In this document: positions 35,066-44,923 of the stretch, piece by piece
Layout of the letters: every line of letters starts with the position of its first letter
Position numbering within the stretch: position 1 is the first letter of the stretch
Origin: Prevotellaceae bacterium
GTDB lineage: Bacteria; Bacteroidota; Bacteroidia; Bacteroidales; Bacteroidaceae
DNA length: 64,000 bases
Reading direction: 5' to 3'
NCBI GenBank assembly: GCA_028723525.1
Contig: JAQYET010000072.1
Span: forward strand, 1-64,000
Position numbers and translations under genes: made by a program
Notes under the pieces: generated by a model
Database searches by the model: none
Seen by the model: the letters and a program-made list of their open reading frames with translations, nothing else
What the model was told of the DNA's origin: nothing

Positions 35066-35073
35066 TATCTTTG
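35066..35073 (+). promoter_or_regulatory. -7 element of the dcw cluster promoter
   Basis: TATCTTTG (35066-35073) fits TAnnTTTG. The -33 position falls within the GTGG repeats rather than in TTTG. Transcript start expected near 35080, 20 nt before the mraZ ATG. Confidence 0.65.
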
Positions 35074-35099
35074 CCCCAAGCATTTATCAATAAGAACGC

Positions 35100-35564
35100 A
35101 TGAGATTTTTAGGCAACATAGAGGCAAAGGTTGACACTAAGGGAAGAGCCTTTCTGCCGGCCGTTTTCCGCAAGGTGCTGCAGGCATCGGGCGAAGAAAA
35201 TCTCGTTATGCGCATGGACCCTCACCAGAAGTGCATCGTGCTGTATCCCGAGAGCGTATGGGATGCGGAGATGGACACAATGGAAAGCAGGCTCGGACGG
35301 TGGAACAGGGCAGAACAGCAGATATATCGCCAGTTTGTGTCGATGGCAGAAGTGGTGACGCTCGACGGCAACGGTCGCTTCCTTGTGCCGAAACGCTACC
35401 TGCAAATGGCAGGCATAGAGCAGCAGGTGAGGTTTATCGGTGTTCGCAACACCATAGAGATGTGGAATTTGGAGGAACTGGAAAGCCAGTTCATCAAACC
35501 GGACGCTTTCTCCGAACTGTTCGGCAAGATGATGTCGGACGACGGGGCGGGTGCGACGGAATGA
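35100..35564 (+). CDS. mraZ: Transcriptional regulator MraZ
   Basis: 154 residues, two AbrB-like SpoVT repeats. Begins MRFLGNIEAKVDTKGRAFLP (first DxKGR motif) and repeats the pattern at VTLDGNGRFLVPKRYLQMAG. Ring-forming DNA-binding protein that controls the dcw cluster. First gene of the cluster; its likely own operator is 45-70 nt upstream. 100 nt separate it from rsmH. Confidence 0.95.
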   Translation: MRFLGNIEAKVDTKGRAFLPAVFRKVLQASGEENLVMRMDPHQKCIVLYPESVWDAEMDTMESRLGRWNRAEQQIYRQFVSMAEVVTLDGNGRFLVPKRYLQMAGIEQQVRFIGVRNTIEMWNLEELESQFIKPDAFSELFGKMMSDDGAGATE

Positions 35565-35664
35565 CCGTTGGCAGCAGACTGTAGATGAAAAGAAAACATT
35601 TGGAATAGGCTTCTGAAAGAATTACAATCGCAAAAAGCGAACAACAATACAAACAGTGACGTCA

Positions 35665-36636
35665 ATGCAGGAAGAACAAAACAACAAGAGCAACGCCCCG
35701 TTGGACTGCGAGAACCCGAAGGAACACAACGAGTCATATCACACTCCGGTGCTGCTTGCCGAGAGCATTGACGGACTGAACATTCACCGTGGCGGCATAT
35801 ATGTGGATGTAACGTTCGGCGGAGGAGGTCACAGTCGCGAGATACTTTCACGCTTCAGCGGCGGCGAACACCTGTACAGTTTCGACCAAGACGCCGACGC
35901 AGAGAAGAATATAGGGGACATTGACTCCGGGCAGTTCACATTCGTAAGGAGCAACTTCAGATACCTGAACAACTGGATGAGATACCACGGTGTGGATGAG
36001 ATTGACGGACTGATAGCCGACCTCGGCGTGTCGAGCCACCACTTCGACGACGAGACACGCGGTTTCTCGTTCCGCTTCGACGCTCCGTTAGACATGAGGA
36101 TGAACAAGAGAGCCGGCAAGACGGCTGCCGAGATAGTGAACAACGCCACCGAGGAGCAGCTCGCCGACATCTTCTACATCTACGGCGAACTGAAAAACTC
36201 ACGGCGCATAGCGGCAGCGATAGTGAAGAGCAGGGAACAAAAGAGCATTGAGACCACTCACGAACTGATGTCGGCAGTGGGGTCGGTGTTTCGCAAAGAA
36301 CGAGAGAAAAAAGAAATGGCACGACTGTTTCAGGCCCTGCGGATAGAGGTGAACCACGAAATGGACGCACTGAGAGAGATGCTGAAGGCGGCGACAGGAC
36401 TTCTCGCGCCGGGCGGACGGCTGTCGGTGATAACATATCACTCACTGGAAGACCGCATAGTGAAAAACATAATGAAAACCGGGAACGCGGAGGGGAAGGT
36501 GGAACAAGACTTCTTCGGAAGAACGCAGACTCCCTTTGTGCTCGTCAACAACAAGGTGATAACACCGCAGGAAGACGAGATTGAGAAGAACCCGCGCAGC
36601 AGAAGTGCGAAACTGAGGGTGGCAGAAAAAATATGA
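35665..36636 (+). CDS. rsmH: 16S rRNA m4C1402 methyltransferase RsmH (MraW)
   Basis: 323 residues, using the ATG at 35665 rather than a GTG 9 nt earlier. S-adenosylmethionine-dependent methyltransferase: SYHTPVLLAESIDGL, SAM-binding VDVTFGGGGHSREIL, then IADLGVSSHHFDDETRGFSF and MRMNKR, and late motif APGGRLSVITYHSLEDRIVK. Methylates C1402 in the ribosomal P-site. Its stop overlaps the start of the ftsL-like gene by 4 nt (ATGA). Confidence 0.96.
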   Translation: MQEEQNNKSNAPLDCENPKEHNESYHTPVLLAESIDGLNIHRGGIYVDVTFGGGGHSREILSRFSGGEHLYSFDQDADAEKNIGDIDSGQFTFVRSNFRYLNNWMRYHGVDEIDGLIADLGVSSHHFDDETRGFSFRFDAPLDMRMNKRAGKTAAEIVNNATEEQLADIFYIYGELKNSRRIAAAIVKSREQKSIETTHELMSAVGSVFRKEREKKEMARLFQALRIEVNHEMDALREMLKAATGLLAPGGRLSVITYHSLEDRIVKNIMKTGNAEGKVEQDFFGRTQTPFVLVNNKVITPQEDEIEKNPRSRSAKLRVAEKI

Positions 36637-37256
36637 AAGACGAAGATATAGAGAAGAACATCCTCGCAGAGGCAGAAGACACCGAGATTGACGCCGATGC
36701 TGTGGAGACGGAAACGACAGGGGAAGACTTGCATGAGAGCGAGCCGCCCGTTGTCGTTGACGGCAACGAAGACGACGCGGAGGAAACAAAGGAGGGGGAA
36801 AAGACAGAGAAGAAAGAGCAAGAGAAGAAAGGGGAAAATGAGCGGAAAGGGAAGGAGAACGACGAAGAGGAGATGAGCCCGCTGGCTTTGACGATGGAAA
36901 AACAGGCCCGCGAGGACGAGAAACCGCTATCAAAGACGTTGTCGCTAAGAAAAATCCTCGGCGGCGACTTCTTCACAGCGGAGTTCATGAGGAAGAATGT
37001 GGGACTGATAGTGCTTATAGTGGTGTTCACACTTGTGTATGTTGCCAACAGATACAGTTGCCAGAGCGGACTGCTCGAGATTGACAAACTGAACAAGGAA
37101 CTGCAGGACTCAAAATACAAGGCACTGTCTTCGGCAAGCGAACTCACCGAGAAATGCCGCGAGACACACGTGCTCGAAATGCTGAAGCACAACAGGGACA
37201 GCATACTGAAACAAGCCGACCAGCCACCTTATATAATAAATGTAGAAGAGAAATGA
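36633..37256 (+). CDS. ftsL: FtsL-like division protein with long acidic N-terminus
   Basis: 207 residues. A single membrane helix (about 125-142, NVGLIVLIVVFTLVYVANRY) is followed by a short periplasmic coiled coil (EIDKLNKELQDSKYKALSSA). That C-terminal half equals a normal Bacteroidetes FtsL-like protein, in the normal position between rsmH and ftsI. The first 115 residues are unusual: a highly charged, low-complexity cytoplasmic extension of E, K and D (EETKEGEKTEKKEQEKKGEN and so on). FtsL proteins are usually 100-120 residues. Acts in the FtsQ-FtsL-FtsB/FtsWI divisome; overlaps ftsI by 4 nt. Confidence 0.85.
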   Translation: MKDEDIEKNILAEAEDTEIDADAVETETTGEDLHESEPPVVVDGNEDDAEETKEGEKTEKKEQEKKGENERKGKENDEEEMSPLALTMEKQAREDEKPLSKTLSLRKILGGDFFTAEFMRKNVGLIVLIVVFTLVYVANRYSCQSGLLEIDKLNKELQDSKYKALSSASELTEKCRETHVLEMLKHNRDSILKQADQPPYIINVEEK

Positions 37257-39400
37257 GCAAGTTCAACAACAAGAAAATACTTCCACGGTATAAAATCATC
37301 GCATACACCATTGTGCTGATTAGTTTCGCCGTGCTTGGCAAGGCGGCATATATCGGAACGGTGAAGCGCGACTACTGGATGGCGGTGGCAGACCGACTGA
37401 AGAAGGACAGCGTGGAGGTGAAGCCCGTGAGAGGAAACATACTGAGCAGCGACGGGGAACTCATGGCGAGTTCGCTGCCGGAGTTTAAGGTGTATATGGA
37501 CTTCCAAGCGGGTGGCGAACAAAAAGACTCGCTTCTCGTTGAGAAAATGGACAGTATCTGCAATGGACTGCACGAGATATTCCCCGGACGCACCGCGGCA
37601 CAGTTCCGCAAGGACTTGGAGGAGGGGCGGGCAAAGAAGTCGCGCCACTGGCCTATCTGGAAACAGCGCATAGACTACAACACATACACCCGGGTGATGT
37701 CGCTGCCGGTGTTCTCGCTGCCCCCCAACAAGGGAGGCTTCCACAAAGAGGAGTTCAATGCCCGGCAACACCCCTTCACATCGTTGGCATCACGCACCGT
37801 CGGCGACCTTTACGGAGCGAAAGACTCGGCGCGGTTCGGACTGGAACTGGCGTTCGACTCGGTGCTTAGAGGCGAGTCGGGAAAGATGCAGAAGCAGAAA
37901 GTGAAGCGGCGTTTCATCGGACTGATGCAGAAGGAGGCTGTTGACGGTGCCGACATAGTTACCACGATAGACGTGCAGATGCAGGACATCGCCGAGCGTG
38001 CCGTGATAGAGGAACTGAAGGAAATCAACGGACAGGTGGGCGTGGCAATAGTGATGGATGTGCCCACGGGCGACATCAAAGCCATTGTGAACATGACACG
38101 ATATGCCGACGGGAAATTCCGCGAGGCGAAGAACAACGCCGTGAGCGACCTGCTGGAACCGGGGTCGGTGTTCAAGACGGCATCGCTGATGGTGGCTCTC
38201 GACGACGGAGTGGTGGACACCACGAAGCTTATAAACACCGGTAACGGCAGACTCGACATGCACGGGGCTACGATGAAAGACCATAACTGGCACAAGGGCG
38301 GCTATGGCACCATATCGCTGGCAAAGGCTATCGAGGTGAGTTCGAACATCGGGATTAGCCGTGTGATTGACGAATACTATGGCAGAAACCCCGAGAAATA
38401 CGTGGAAGGGCTGCATCGTATAGGAATAGCAAGCGACTTGTGCATTCCTCTCGCCGGTGCCACTCCGCCACGAATAAGAACGCCTAAGAAAAACTCCAAA
38501 GGGCAGTATGTGAACTGGAGCAAGACCGCACTGCCGTGGATGAGCATAGGATATGAGACGCAAATCCCGCCAATATCCACCCTTACGTTCTACAACGCAA
38601 TAGCCAACGGCGGCAAGATGATGCGCCCGAGGTTTGTGAAACAGGTGATAAAAGACGGCGAGGTGATACATTCCTACGACCCGGTGGTGGTGATACCGCA
38701 GATATGCAAGACCTCGACATTGGATAAAGTGAGGACACTGCTCGAACACGTGGTCAGCCGAGGTACGGGAAAGGCAGCCCGCTCACAACTCTTCACTGTG
38801 GCAGGCAAGACAGGAACGGCACAAATATCGCACGGAACATCGGGATATAAGAGCGGCGGAATGAAATATCTGCTCAGTTTCGTGGGCTTCTTTCCTGCCG
38901 ACCAACCGCGCTACAGCTGCATAGTCTGCATACAGAAAAGCGGATACCCGGCATCGGGAAGTATGAGCGCGAAGGTGTTCCACAACATCTCGGAAGGCAT
39001 TATGGCAAAAGACCTGCGACTCGACGCCGGAGACTCCGGAGACTCACTGTCGATAGCAATGCCCGAAATAAAGAACGGCAACATGACTGCGGCATGGCTC
39101 GTGCTGAAGCATTTGGGCATAGAGACAAACACCTCGTGGGACGGCAGTTATGCCCACGGAAACCCGATATGGGGAAGGGCGACGCATAAGAAGAACCGCA
39201 TCGAGATGGTGGAGACGCCGAAGTTTGACGATGCAGTGGTGCCCGACGTGACGGGAATGGGCGCGCGCGATGCCGTTTTCCTCATGGAGAAGCGCGGGCT
39301 GAAGGTAACTCTCGTGGGCAGGGGAAAGGTGAACTCGCAGAGTCTTCCGGCAGGACACAAGATAAAGAAAGGTGAGGCCTGCGTGCTGAGAATGGGCTGA
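37253..39400 (+). CDS. ftsI: Septal peptidoglycan transpeptidase FtsI (PBP3) with PASTA domain
   Basis: 715 residues from the ATG at 37253, overlapping the ftsL stop (ATGA). A frame start at 37154 would lie within ftsL. N-terminal membrane anchor (about 15-35), then a PBP dimerisation domain. The transpeptidase domain has the catalytic SVFK (Ser305), SSN (about 363) and KTGTA (about 518). A C-terminal PASTA domain (about 660-715: VVPDVTGMGARDAVFLMEKR, GLKVTLVGRGKV) is common in Bacteroidetes FtsI. Cross-links septal peptidoglycan together with FtsW. Confidence 0.95.
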   Translation: MSKFNNKKILPRYKIIAYTIVLISFAVLGKAAYIGTVKRDYWMAVADRLKKDSVEVKPVRGNILSSDGELMASSLPEFKVYMDFQAGGEQKDSLLVEKMDSICNGLHEIFPGRTAAQFRKDLEEGRAKKSRHWPIWKQRIDYNTYTRVMSLPVFSLPPNKGGFHKEEFNARQHPFTSLASRTVGDLYGAKDSARFGLELAFDSVLRGESGKMQKQKVKRRFIGLMQKEAVDGADIVTTIDVQMQDIAERAVIEELKEINGQVGVAIVMDVPTGDIKAIVNMTRYADGKFREAKNNAVSDLLEPGSVFKTASLMVALDDGVVDTTKLINTGNGRLDMHGATMKDHNWHKGGYGTISLAKAIEVSSNIGISRVIDEYYGRNPEKYVEGLHRIGIASDLCIPLAGATPPRIRTPKKNSKGQYVNWSKTALPWMSIGYETQIPPISTLTFYNAIANGGKMMRPRFVKQVIKDGEVIHSYDPVVVIPQICKTSTLDKVRTLLEHVVSRGTGKAARSQLFTVAGKTGTAQISHGTSGYKSGGMKYLLSFVGFFPADQPRYSCIVCIQKSGYPASGSMSAKVFHNISEGIMAKDLRLDAGDSGDSLSIAMPEIKNGNMTAAWLVLKHLGIETNTSWDGSYAHGNPIWGRATHKKNRIEMVETPKFDDAVVPDVTGMGARDAVFLMEKRGLKVTLVGRGKVNSQSLPAGHKIKKGEACVLRMG

Positions 39401-39466
39401 TGCCCCGACAGACCGCAGCAATATTTCTGAAAAACAATACCCAAAGGGGAGTAAAAAGGAAAAGAC

Positions 39467-40918
39467 ATGAAACTCAACGAATTGCTAAGAAACATCAAGA
39501 ATGCTGCAATAAAAGGCAGCGACGACGTAGAGATAGAAGGAGTGAACATCGACTCGCGACGCATTGCCAACGGACACTTGTTCGTTGCGATGAGGGGAAC
39601 GCAGGTTGACGGGCATCGCTTCATAGCAAAGGCGACAGAACAGGGAGCTGCGGCAGTGCTCTGCGAAGAGCTGCCCGAAGTGCTTGCCGAGGGTGTGACC
39701 TACGTCAAGGTGGCATCCACGGAGGACATCGTGGGGCACGTTGCAACCGCTTTCTATGGCAATCCGTCGGAGAAACTGAAACTGGTGGGCGTGACGGGGA
39801 CAAACGGAAAGACCACCGTCGCCACCTTATTATATAATATGTTCCGCAAACTGGGCTACAAGTGCGGTCTGTTGTCAACCGTGTGCAACTACATCGAGGA
39901 CAAGGCTGTGCCGGCAGACCATACCACGCCCGACCCGATAGAGCTCAACCGGTTGCTCGCGCAGATGGTGGATGCCGGCTGCCGGTATGTGTTCATGGAG
40001 TGCTCAAGCCACGCCATAGCGCAGAAACGCATAGGAGGGTTGAAGTTTGCTGTGGGAATATTCACCAACCTTACGCGCGACCACCTCGACTATCACAAGA
40101 CTTTCGAGAACTACCGCGATGCGAAAAAAGCGTTCTTCGACATGTTGCCTAAAGGCAGCCACGCCATTATCAATGCCGACGACAAGAACGGCAGCGTGAT
40201 GGTTCAGAACTGCAAAGCCACGGTGAAGACATACTCCACAAGGCAGATGGCGGACTATCGCGCCCGACTTATAGAGTGTCATTTCGAGGGTATGTATCTG
40301 GAAATAGACGGGCGTGAGGTAGGCGTGCAGTTCATCGGTAAGTTCAACGTAAGCAATCTGCTTGCTGTGTATGGCACGGCGCGGGTTCTCGGCGAGCAGC
40401 CGGAGGACATCCTCGTGGCAATGAGCACCTTGGGAAGCGTCAGCGGGCGGCTTGAACCTATACGTTCTGCCGCAGGTTTCACCGTGGTAGTGGATTATGC
40501 CCACACCCCCGACGCGCTTGAGAACGTGCTGAACGCCATTCACGAAGTGCTCGACGGGCGCGGAAAGGTAATTACGGTGTGCGGAGCAGGGGGCAACCGC
40601 GACAAAGGCAAGCGTCCGCTCATGGCAAAAGAGGCTGCAAGACAGAGCGACCGCGTGATAATAACGAGCGACAACCCGCGTTTTGAGGAGCCGCAGGAGA
40701 TAATCGACGACATGCTCGCCGGACTCGACCGGCAGCAGATGAAGAAGGTGGTGAGCATAATCGACCGTCGCGAGGCTATACGCACGGCGTGCATGATGGC
40801 GCAGAAAGGCGACGTGATACTCATTGCCGGCAAGGGGCATGAAGACTATCAGGAGATAAAAGGAGTGAAACATCACTTCGACGACAAAGAGGTGGTTAAA
40901 GAGTTCATAACAATCTAA
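39467..40918 (+). CDS. murE: UDP-MurNAc-tripeptide synthetase MurE
   Basis: 483 residues. Adds the third amino acid to the peptidoglycan precursor. ATP-binding [13 protein letters not shown]-terminal domain with [20 protein letters not shown], and C-terminal DNPRFEEP. The DNPR motif marks the meso-diaminopimelate-adding type of MurE, in line with Gram-negative peptidoglycan. It lies 66 nt after ftsI and 15 nt before mraY. Confidence 0.96.
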   Translation: MKLNELLRNIKNAAIKGSDDVEIEGVNIDSRRIANGHLFVAMRGTQVDGHRFIAKATEQGAAAVLCEELPEVLAEGVTYVKVASTEDIVGHVATAFYGNPSEKLKLVGVTGTNGKTTVATLLYNMFRKLGYKCGLLSTVCNYIEDKAVPADHTTPDPIELNRLLAQMVDAGCRYVFMECSSHAIAQKRIGGLKFAVGIFTNLTRDHLDYHKTFENYRDAKKAFFDMLPKGSHAIINADDKNGSVMVQNCKATVKTYSTRQMADYRARLIECHFEGMYLEIDGREVGVQFIGKFNVSNLLAVYGTARVLGEQPEDILVAMSTLGSVSGRLEPIRSAAGFTVVVDYAHTPDALENVLNAIHEVLDGRGKVITVCGAGGNRDKGKRPLMAKEAARQSDRVIITSDNPRFEEPQEIIDDMLAGLDRQQMKKVVSIIDRREAIRTACMMAQKGDVILIAGKGHEDYQEIKGVKHHFDDKEVVKEFITI

Positions 40919-40933
40919 AAAGGAACAAGAGAT

Positions 40934-42205
40934 ATGTTATACTATATTTTCAGATTTTTAGAGAAGTTCGACATACCCGGTGCCCACTTGTGGTCGTATA
41001 TTTCGTTCCGCGCATTGCTGACGCTGATTCTCTCGCTGCTCATATCTGCGTGGTTCGGCGAGAAGTTCATCAAGTGGATGAAGCGCAAGAACATCTCGGA
41101 AACACAGCGCGATGCCAGTATCGACCCGTTCGGAACGGCAAAGAAAGGCGTACCCACAATGGGCGGCATCATCATCATCGTGGCTATCCTTGTGCCCGCA
41201 CTGCTGCTTGGGCGCATGCGCAATATCTACCTCATACTGATGATAATAACCACTTTGTGGCTCGGTTTCCTCGGTTTCCTCGACGACTATATCAAGATAT
41301 TCCGCAAGAACAAGGAGGGGCTTAAAGGCAAATACAAGATTGTGGGACAGGTGAGCATCGGACTGATTGTGGGTTTGGTGCTGTGGGCAAGTCCTGATGC
41401 TAAGATACGCGAGAACGTGGAGACGCAGAAACATGGGCAGGAACTGGTGGTCACTCACAAGTCGGAACTGACGAAATCGCTCAAGACCACCATCCCGTTT
41501 GTCAAGGGTCATAACCTCGACTACTCGAAAGTCATGGGCTTCATGGGCAAATATGCCAATGCTGCGGGGTGGATTTTGTTTGTCATAATGACTATAGTGG
41601 TGGTGACGGCAGTGAGCAACGGTGCCAATCTGAACGACGGAATGGACGGCATGTGCGCCGGCAACTCGGCAATAATCGGTGTGGCATTGGGCATATTTGC
41701 ATACGTAAGTTCGCACATAGAGTTTGCCTCCTATCTTAACATAATGTATATTCCCGGGTCGCAGGAACTTGTGGTGTTCCTCTGCGCGTTCATCGGTGCG
41801 ATGATAGGTTTCCTGTGGTACAACGCTTATCCGGCACAGATTTTCATGGGCGACACCGGCTCGCTCACCATCGGTGGTATCATAGGTGTCTGCGCAGTGA
41901 TAATACATAAGGAACTGCTGGTGCCCATTCTCTGCGGAATATTCCTCGTGGAAAGCCTCAGCGTGATGATACAGACGTTCTGGTTCAAGGCAATGAAGCG
42001 CAAAGGACAGCGCGTAAGAGTGTTCAGAGCGACGCCTATACACGACAATTTCCGTAAACTTGACGAACAGCTCGACAAGACAAGCCGATACGTTTTCAGG
42101 AATTGGCCGAGACGGCAGTTCCACGAATCGAAGATTACATTCCGCTTCTGGATAATAACGATAATCCTTGCGGCGATAACAATAATAACACTGAAGATAA
42201 GATAA
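40934..42205 (+). CDS. mraY: Phospho-MurNAc-pentapeptide transferase MraY
   Basis: 423 residues, polytopic membrane enzyme that makes lipid I. Conserved loops: KKGVPTMGGIIIIVA, FLDDYIKIFRKNKEGLKGKY, GANLNDGMDGMCAGN, MGDTGSLTIGG (metal-binding Asp) and MKRKGQRVRVFRATPIHDNF. About 60 residues longer than E. coli MraY because of an extra loop (around 150-200, KIRENVETQKHGQELVVTHK), which is usual in Bacteroidetes. Confidence 0.96.
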   Translation: MLYYIFRFLEKFDIPGAHLWSYISFRALLTLILSLLISAWFGEKFIKWMKRKNISETQRDASIDPFGTAKKGVPTMGGIIIIVAILVPALLLGRMRNIYLILMIITTLWLGFLGFLDDYIKIFRKNKEGLKGKYKIVGQVSIGLIVGLVLWASPDAKIRENVETQKHGQELVVTHKSELTKSLKTTIPFVKGHNLDYSKVMGFMGKYANAAGWILFVIMTIVVVTAVSNGANLNDGMDGMCAGNSAIIGVALGIFAYVSSHIEFASYLNIMYIPGSQELVVFLCAFIGAMIGFLWYNAYPAQIFMGDTGSLTIGGIIGVCAVIIHKELLVPILCGIFLVESLSVMIQTFWFKAMKRKGQRVRVFRATPIHDNFRKLDEQLDKTSRYVFRNWPRRQFHESKITFRFWIITIILAAITIITLKIR

Positions 42206-42209
42206 CCTG

Positions 42210-43556
42210 ATGATGACTGACGAGAAGAGACGCATAGTGGTGCTCGGTGCTGCCGAAAGCGGTGCCGGAGCAGCAGTACTGGCTAAGAAAGAGGGCTTTG
42301 AGGTGTTCGTGTCTGACATGGGCATGATAAAAGACCGCTACAAAAAAATGCTCGACGAGCACGCCATAGAATGGGAGGAAGGACAGCACACGGAGGAGAA
42401 AATACTCTCTGCCGACGAGGTGATAAAAAGCCCCGGCATACCCGACGAGGCTCCAATGGTAAAGAAAATCATTGCCAAGGGCATACATATAATAAGCGAG
42501 ATAGAGTTTGCAGGGCGTTACACCGACTCGAAGATGATTTGCATAACCGGCTCGAACGGGAAAACCACGACCACATCGCTGATATATCATATCTTCAAGG
42601 CTGCCGGATACGATGCCGGACTGGCAGGCAACATTGGCAACTCACTGGCTCTACAGGTGGCAGAAGACCCGCACGAGTACTACATAATAGAACTGAGTTC
42701 GTTCCAGCTCGACAACATGTACGACTTCCGTGCCAACGTGGCGGTGTTGCTGAACATCACCCCCGATCACCTCGACCGTTACGACAACTGCATGCAGAAC
42801 TACGTTGACTCTAAGATGAGGATAACTCAGAACCAGACGGCAGACGACGCTTTCATCTATTGGAACGACGACCCTGTAATAAAGCATGAACTCGAGAAGT
42901 ATGACATAAAGGCGATACAGCTGCCTTTCTCGGAACTGAAAGAGAGGGGCTCAATAGGATATATAGAGGAGGGCGAGTATGTTCTCGAAGAGCCCACGCC
43001 GTTCAACATGGAGCAGGAGGCTCTCTCGCTCACCGGAAAGCATAACATCTACAACTCTCTCGCGGCAGGACTGGCGTCTTCGGTTGCCGGCATCAAGAAT
43101 GACGTTATACGCAAGAGCCTCAGCGACTTCCCCGGAGTGGAGCATCGTCTGGAGAAGGTTACGCGCGTTGCCGGGGTGGAATATATCAACGACTCGAAGG
43201 CAACCAACGTGGATGCGTGCTGGTATGCGCTTGAGAGTATGAACACCCCCACCATTCTTATCATTGGAGGAAAGGACAAAGGGAATGACTACGAGCCGAT
43301 AAAGGAACTCGTGAAGAAGAAGTGTGCAGGGCTGGTTTACCTCGGAGCAGACAACACCAAACTGCACGAGAACTTCGACTCGCTGGGTATTCCGGTGCGC
43401 GACACCCACTCGATGAAAGACTGCGTGGCAGCATGTTACGAAATGGCAGAGCCGGGAATGACCGTGCTGCTGTCGCCATGCTGTGCAAGTTTCGACCTGT
43501 TTAAGAACATGGAAGACCGCGGGGAGCAGTTTAAGCAACTCGTGCGCTCGCTCTGA
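42210..43556 (+). CDS. murD: UDP-MurNAc-alanine:D-glutamate ligase MurD
   Basis: 448 residues. Adds D-glutamate to UDP-MurNAc-L-alanine. N-terminal Rossmann motif RIVVLGAAESGAGAAVLAKK, ATP-binding GSNGKTTTTSLI, NITPDHLDRY, ligase C-terminal VEYINDSKATNVDACWYALE and LSPCCASFDLFKNMEDRGEQ with the family's final FK. The start codon follows mraY by 4 nt; ATG is doubled (ATGATG) and either may be used. Confidence 0.96.
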   Translation: MMTDEKRRIVVLGAAESGAGAAVLAKKEGFEVFVSDMGMIKDRYKKMLDEHAIEWEEGQHTEEKILSADEVIKSPGIPDEAPMVKKIIAKGIHIISEIEFAGRYTDSKMICITGSNGKTTTTSLIYHIFKAAGYDAGLAGNIGNSLALQVAEDPHEYYIIELSSFQLDNMYDFRANVAVLLNITPDHLDRYDNCMQNYVDSKMRITQNQTADDAFIYWNDDPVIKHELEKYDIKAIQLPFSELKERGSIGYIEEGEYVLEEPTPFNMEQEALSLTGKHNIYNSLAAGLASSVAGIKNDVIRKSLSDFPGVEHRLEKVTRVAGVEYINDSKATNVDACWYALESMNTPTILIIGGKDKGNDYEPIKELVKKKCAGLVYLGADNTKLHENFDSLGIPVRDTHSMKDCVAACYEMAEPGMTVLLSPCCASFDLFKNMEDRGEQFKQLVRSL

Positions 43557-43601
43557 ACGACAACGACAGGCACGCAAGGGCTGAAGGAAAAACGTCTCCG
43601 T

Positions 43602-44897
43602 ATGACAAAAAACAATACTGACATGGCTGAAGAAAACAAGAAAACAAAGGGCAGGATGAAGGGCGACACAATTATATGGGCGGTGTTCTTCTTCCTGTGC
43701 ATCGTGAGTATAATAGAGGTTTTCAGCGCAGCGAGCGAACTTACCAGCAACACCAGTTATCTCGGTCCGATGCTCAAGCACACCATGCTGATAGGAGTGG
43801 GCGTGGTGTTTCTCGTCATCACCATGAATATAGACTGCCGGTATTTCAAGATAATAACACCTTTCGCACTGCTCATATCATTCGTGATGCTGCTCGTTAC
43901 GAGTCTGACGGGGGGCGAAATAAACGGTGCATCGCGGTGGTTCGACATCGGCGGAATACAGTTTCAGCCTTCCGAACTGGCAAAGGGGGCAGTGGTGCTC
44001 GCAGAGGTGATGATACTCAGTGCGCTGCAAGACGGCGACACCGTGGATAAACGGGCGTTCAAGTATATCCTGTGGGTTTCTGTTCCGTTCATACTACTTA
44101 TATTCCGAGAGAACTTTTCCACCGCGGCACTGCTCGGACTGGTGGTGATACTGCTGATGTTCATCGGCAGAGTGCCGCTGAAACAGATAGGAAAACTCCT
44201 CGGCGTGATAATGCTCGCGGGCATGATAGGCTTCGGGGCGATATGGGCGTTGGGCGAGAATACCGACGAAGAACAGCTCGCCAAAAACGACCCTCGCATG
44301 AAAACGGAGATTGTAAATCAGCCGGAGAATAAGAAAAGCGGGGGCATACTTCACCGCTTCGGCACTTGGAAAAACCGTATAAAGAAGTTTGTGAACGACG
44401 AGGAGGTGGCTCCGGAGAAGTTCGACCTTGACAAAGACGGACAGGTGGCGCATGCAAACATCGCCATAGCGTCGAGCAATCTCGTGGGGAAAGGTCCCGG
44501 CAACTCGGTTCAGCGCGACTGGCTGCCGCAGGCTTTCAGCGATTTCATCTACGCTATAATAATCGAAGAGATGGGACTGTGGGGCGCGGTCGGGGTGTGC
44601 TTGCTATACCTCATACTGCTGTTCCGCACCGCAAAGATTGCCAACAGATGTGCCTACTCTTTCCCTGCACTGCTCATAATGGGACTCGCACTGCTCATGG
44701 TGACACAGGCTATATTCAATATGATGGTGGCAGTGGGGCTCGCACCGGTTACAGGACAGCCGCTGCCGCTGATAAGCAAGGGCGGAACTTCCACGATAAT
44801 CAACTGCGTTTACATCGGAGTGATTATGAGTGTGAGCACCAAGGCGAAGAAGAAGGAAGACTGCGCAGAGTGTAAGACGGTGAGCATTGAGGGGTGA
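43602..44897 (+). CDS. ftsW: Lipid II polymerase FtsW
   Basis: 431 residues, SEDS-family septal glycosyltransferase. A hydrophilic N-terminal tail of about 25 residues precedes about ten membrane helices. Landmarks: GGEINGASRWFDIGGIQFQP, SELAKG, FRENFSTAALLGLVVIL, KGPGNSVQRDWLPQAFSDFI, IIIEEMGLWGAVGV, TGQPLPLISKGGTSTI. The loop 215-285 is an extended hydrophilic insert (KSGGILHRFGTWKNRIKKFV) characteristic of Bacteroidetes. Acts with FtsI. Confidence 0.95.
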   Translation: MTKNNTDMAEENKKTKGRMKGDTIIWAVFFFLCIVSIIEVFSAASELTSNTSYLGPMLKHTMLIGVGVVFLVITMNIDCRYFKIITPFALLISFVMLLVTSLTGGEINGASRWFDIGGIQFQPSELAKGAVVLAEVMILSALQDGDTVDKRAFKYILWVSVPFILLIFRENFSTAALLGLVVILLMFIGRVPLKQIGKLLGVIMLAGMIGFGAIWALGENTDEEQLAKNDPRMKTEIVNQPENKKSGGILHRFGTWKNRIKKFVNDEEVAPEKFDLDKDGQVAHANIAIASSNLVGKGPGNSVQRDWLPQAFSDFIYAIIIEEMGLWGAVGVCLLYLILLFRTAKIANRCAYSFPALLIMGLALLMVTQAIFNMMVAVGLAPVTGQPLPLISKGGTSTIINCVYIGVIMSVSTKAKKKEDCAECKTVSIEG

Positions 44898-44923
44898 ATG
44901 ATGAGTGATTTAAAATTAAAGAC

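Noticed and set aside
37154..37252. Longer N-terminus for FtsI
   Set aside because: The extra 33 codons lie inside ftsL; the ATG at 37253 overlaps the ftsL stop in the same ATGA fashion as ftsL overlaps rsmH.
40958..42325. A 455-codon open frame opposite mraY and the start of murD
   Set aside because: Antisense shadow of real genes; composition is typical of complement translation and no family is recognisable.
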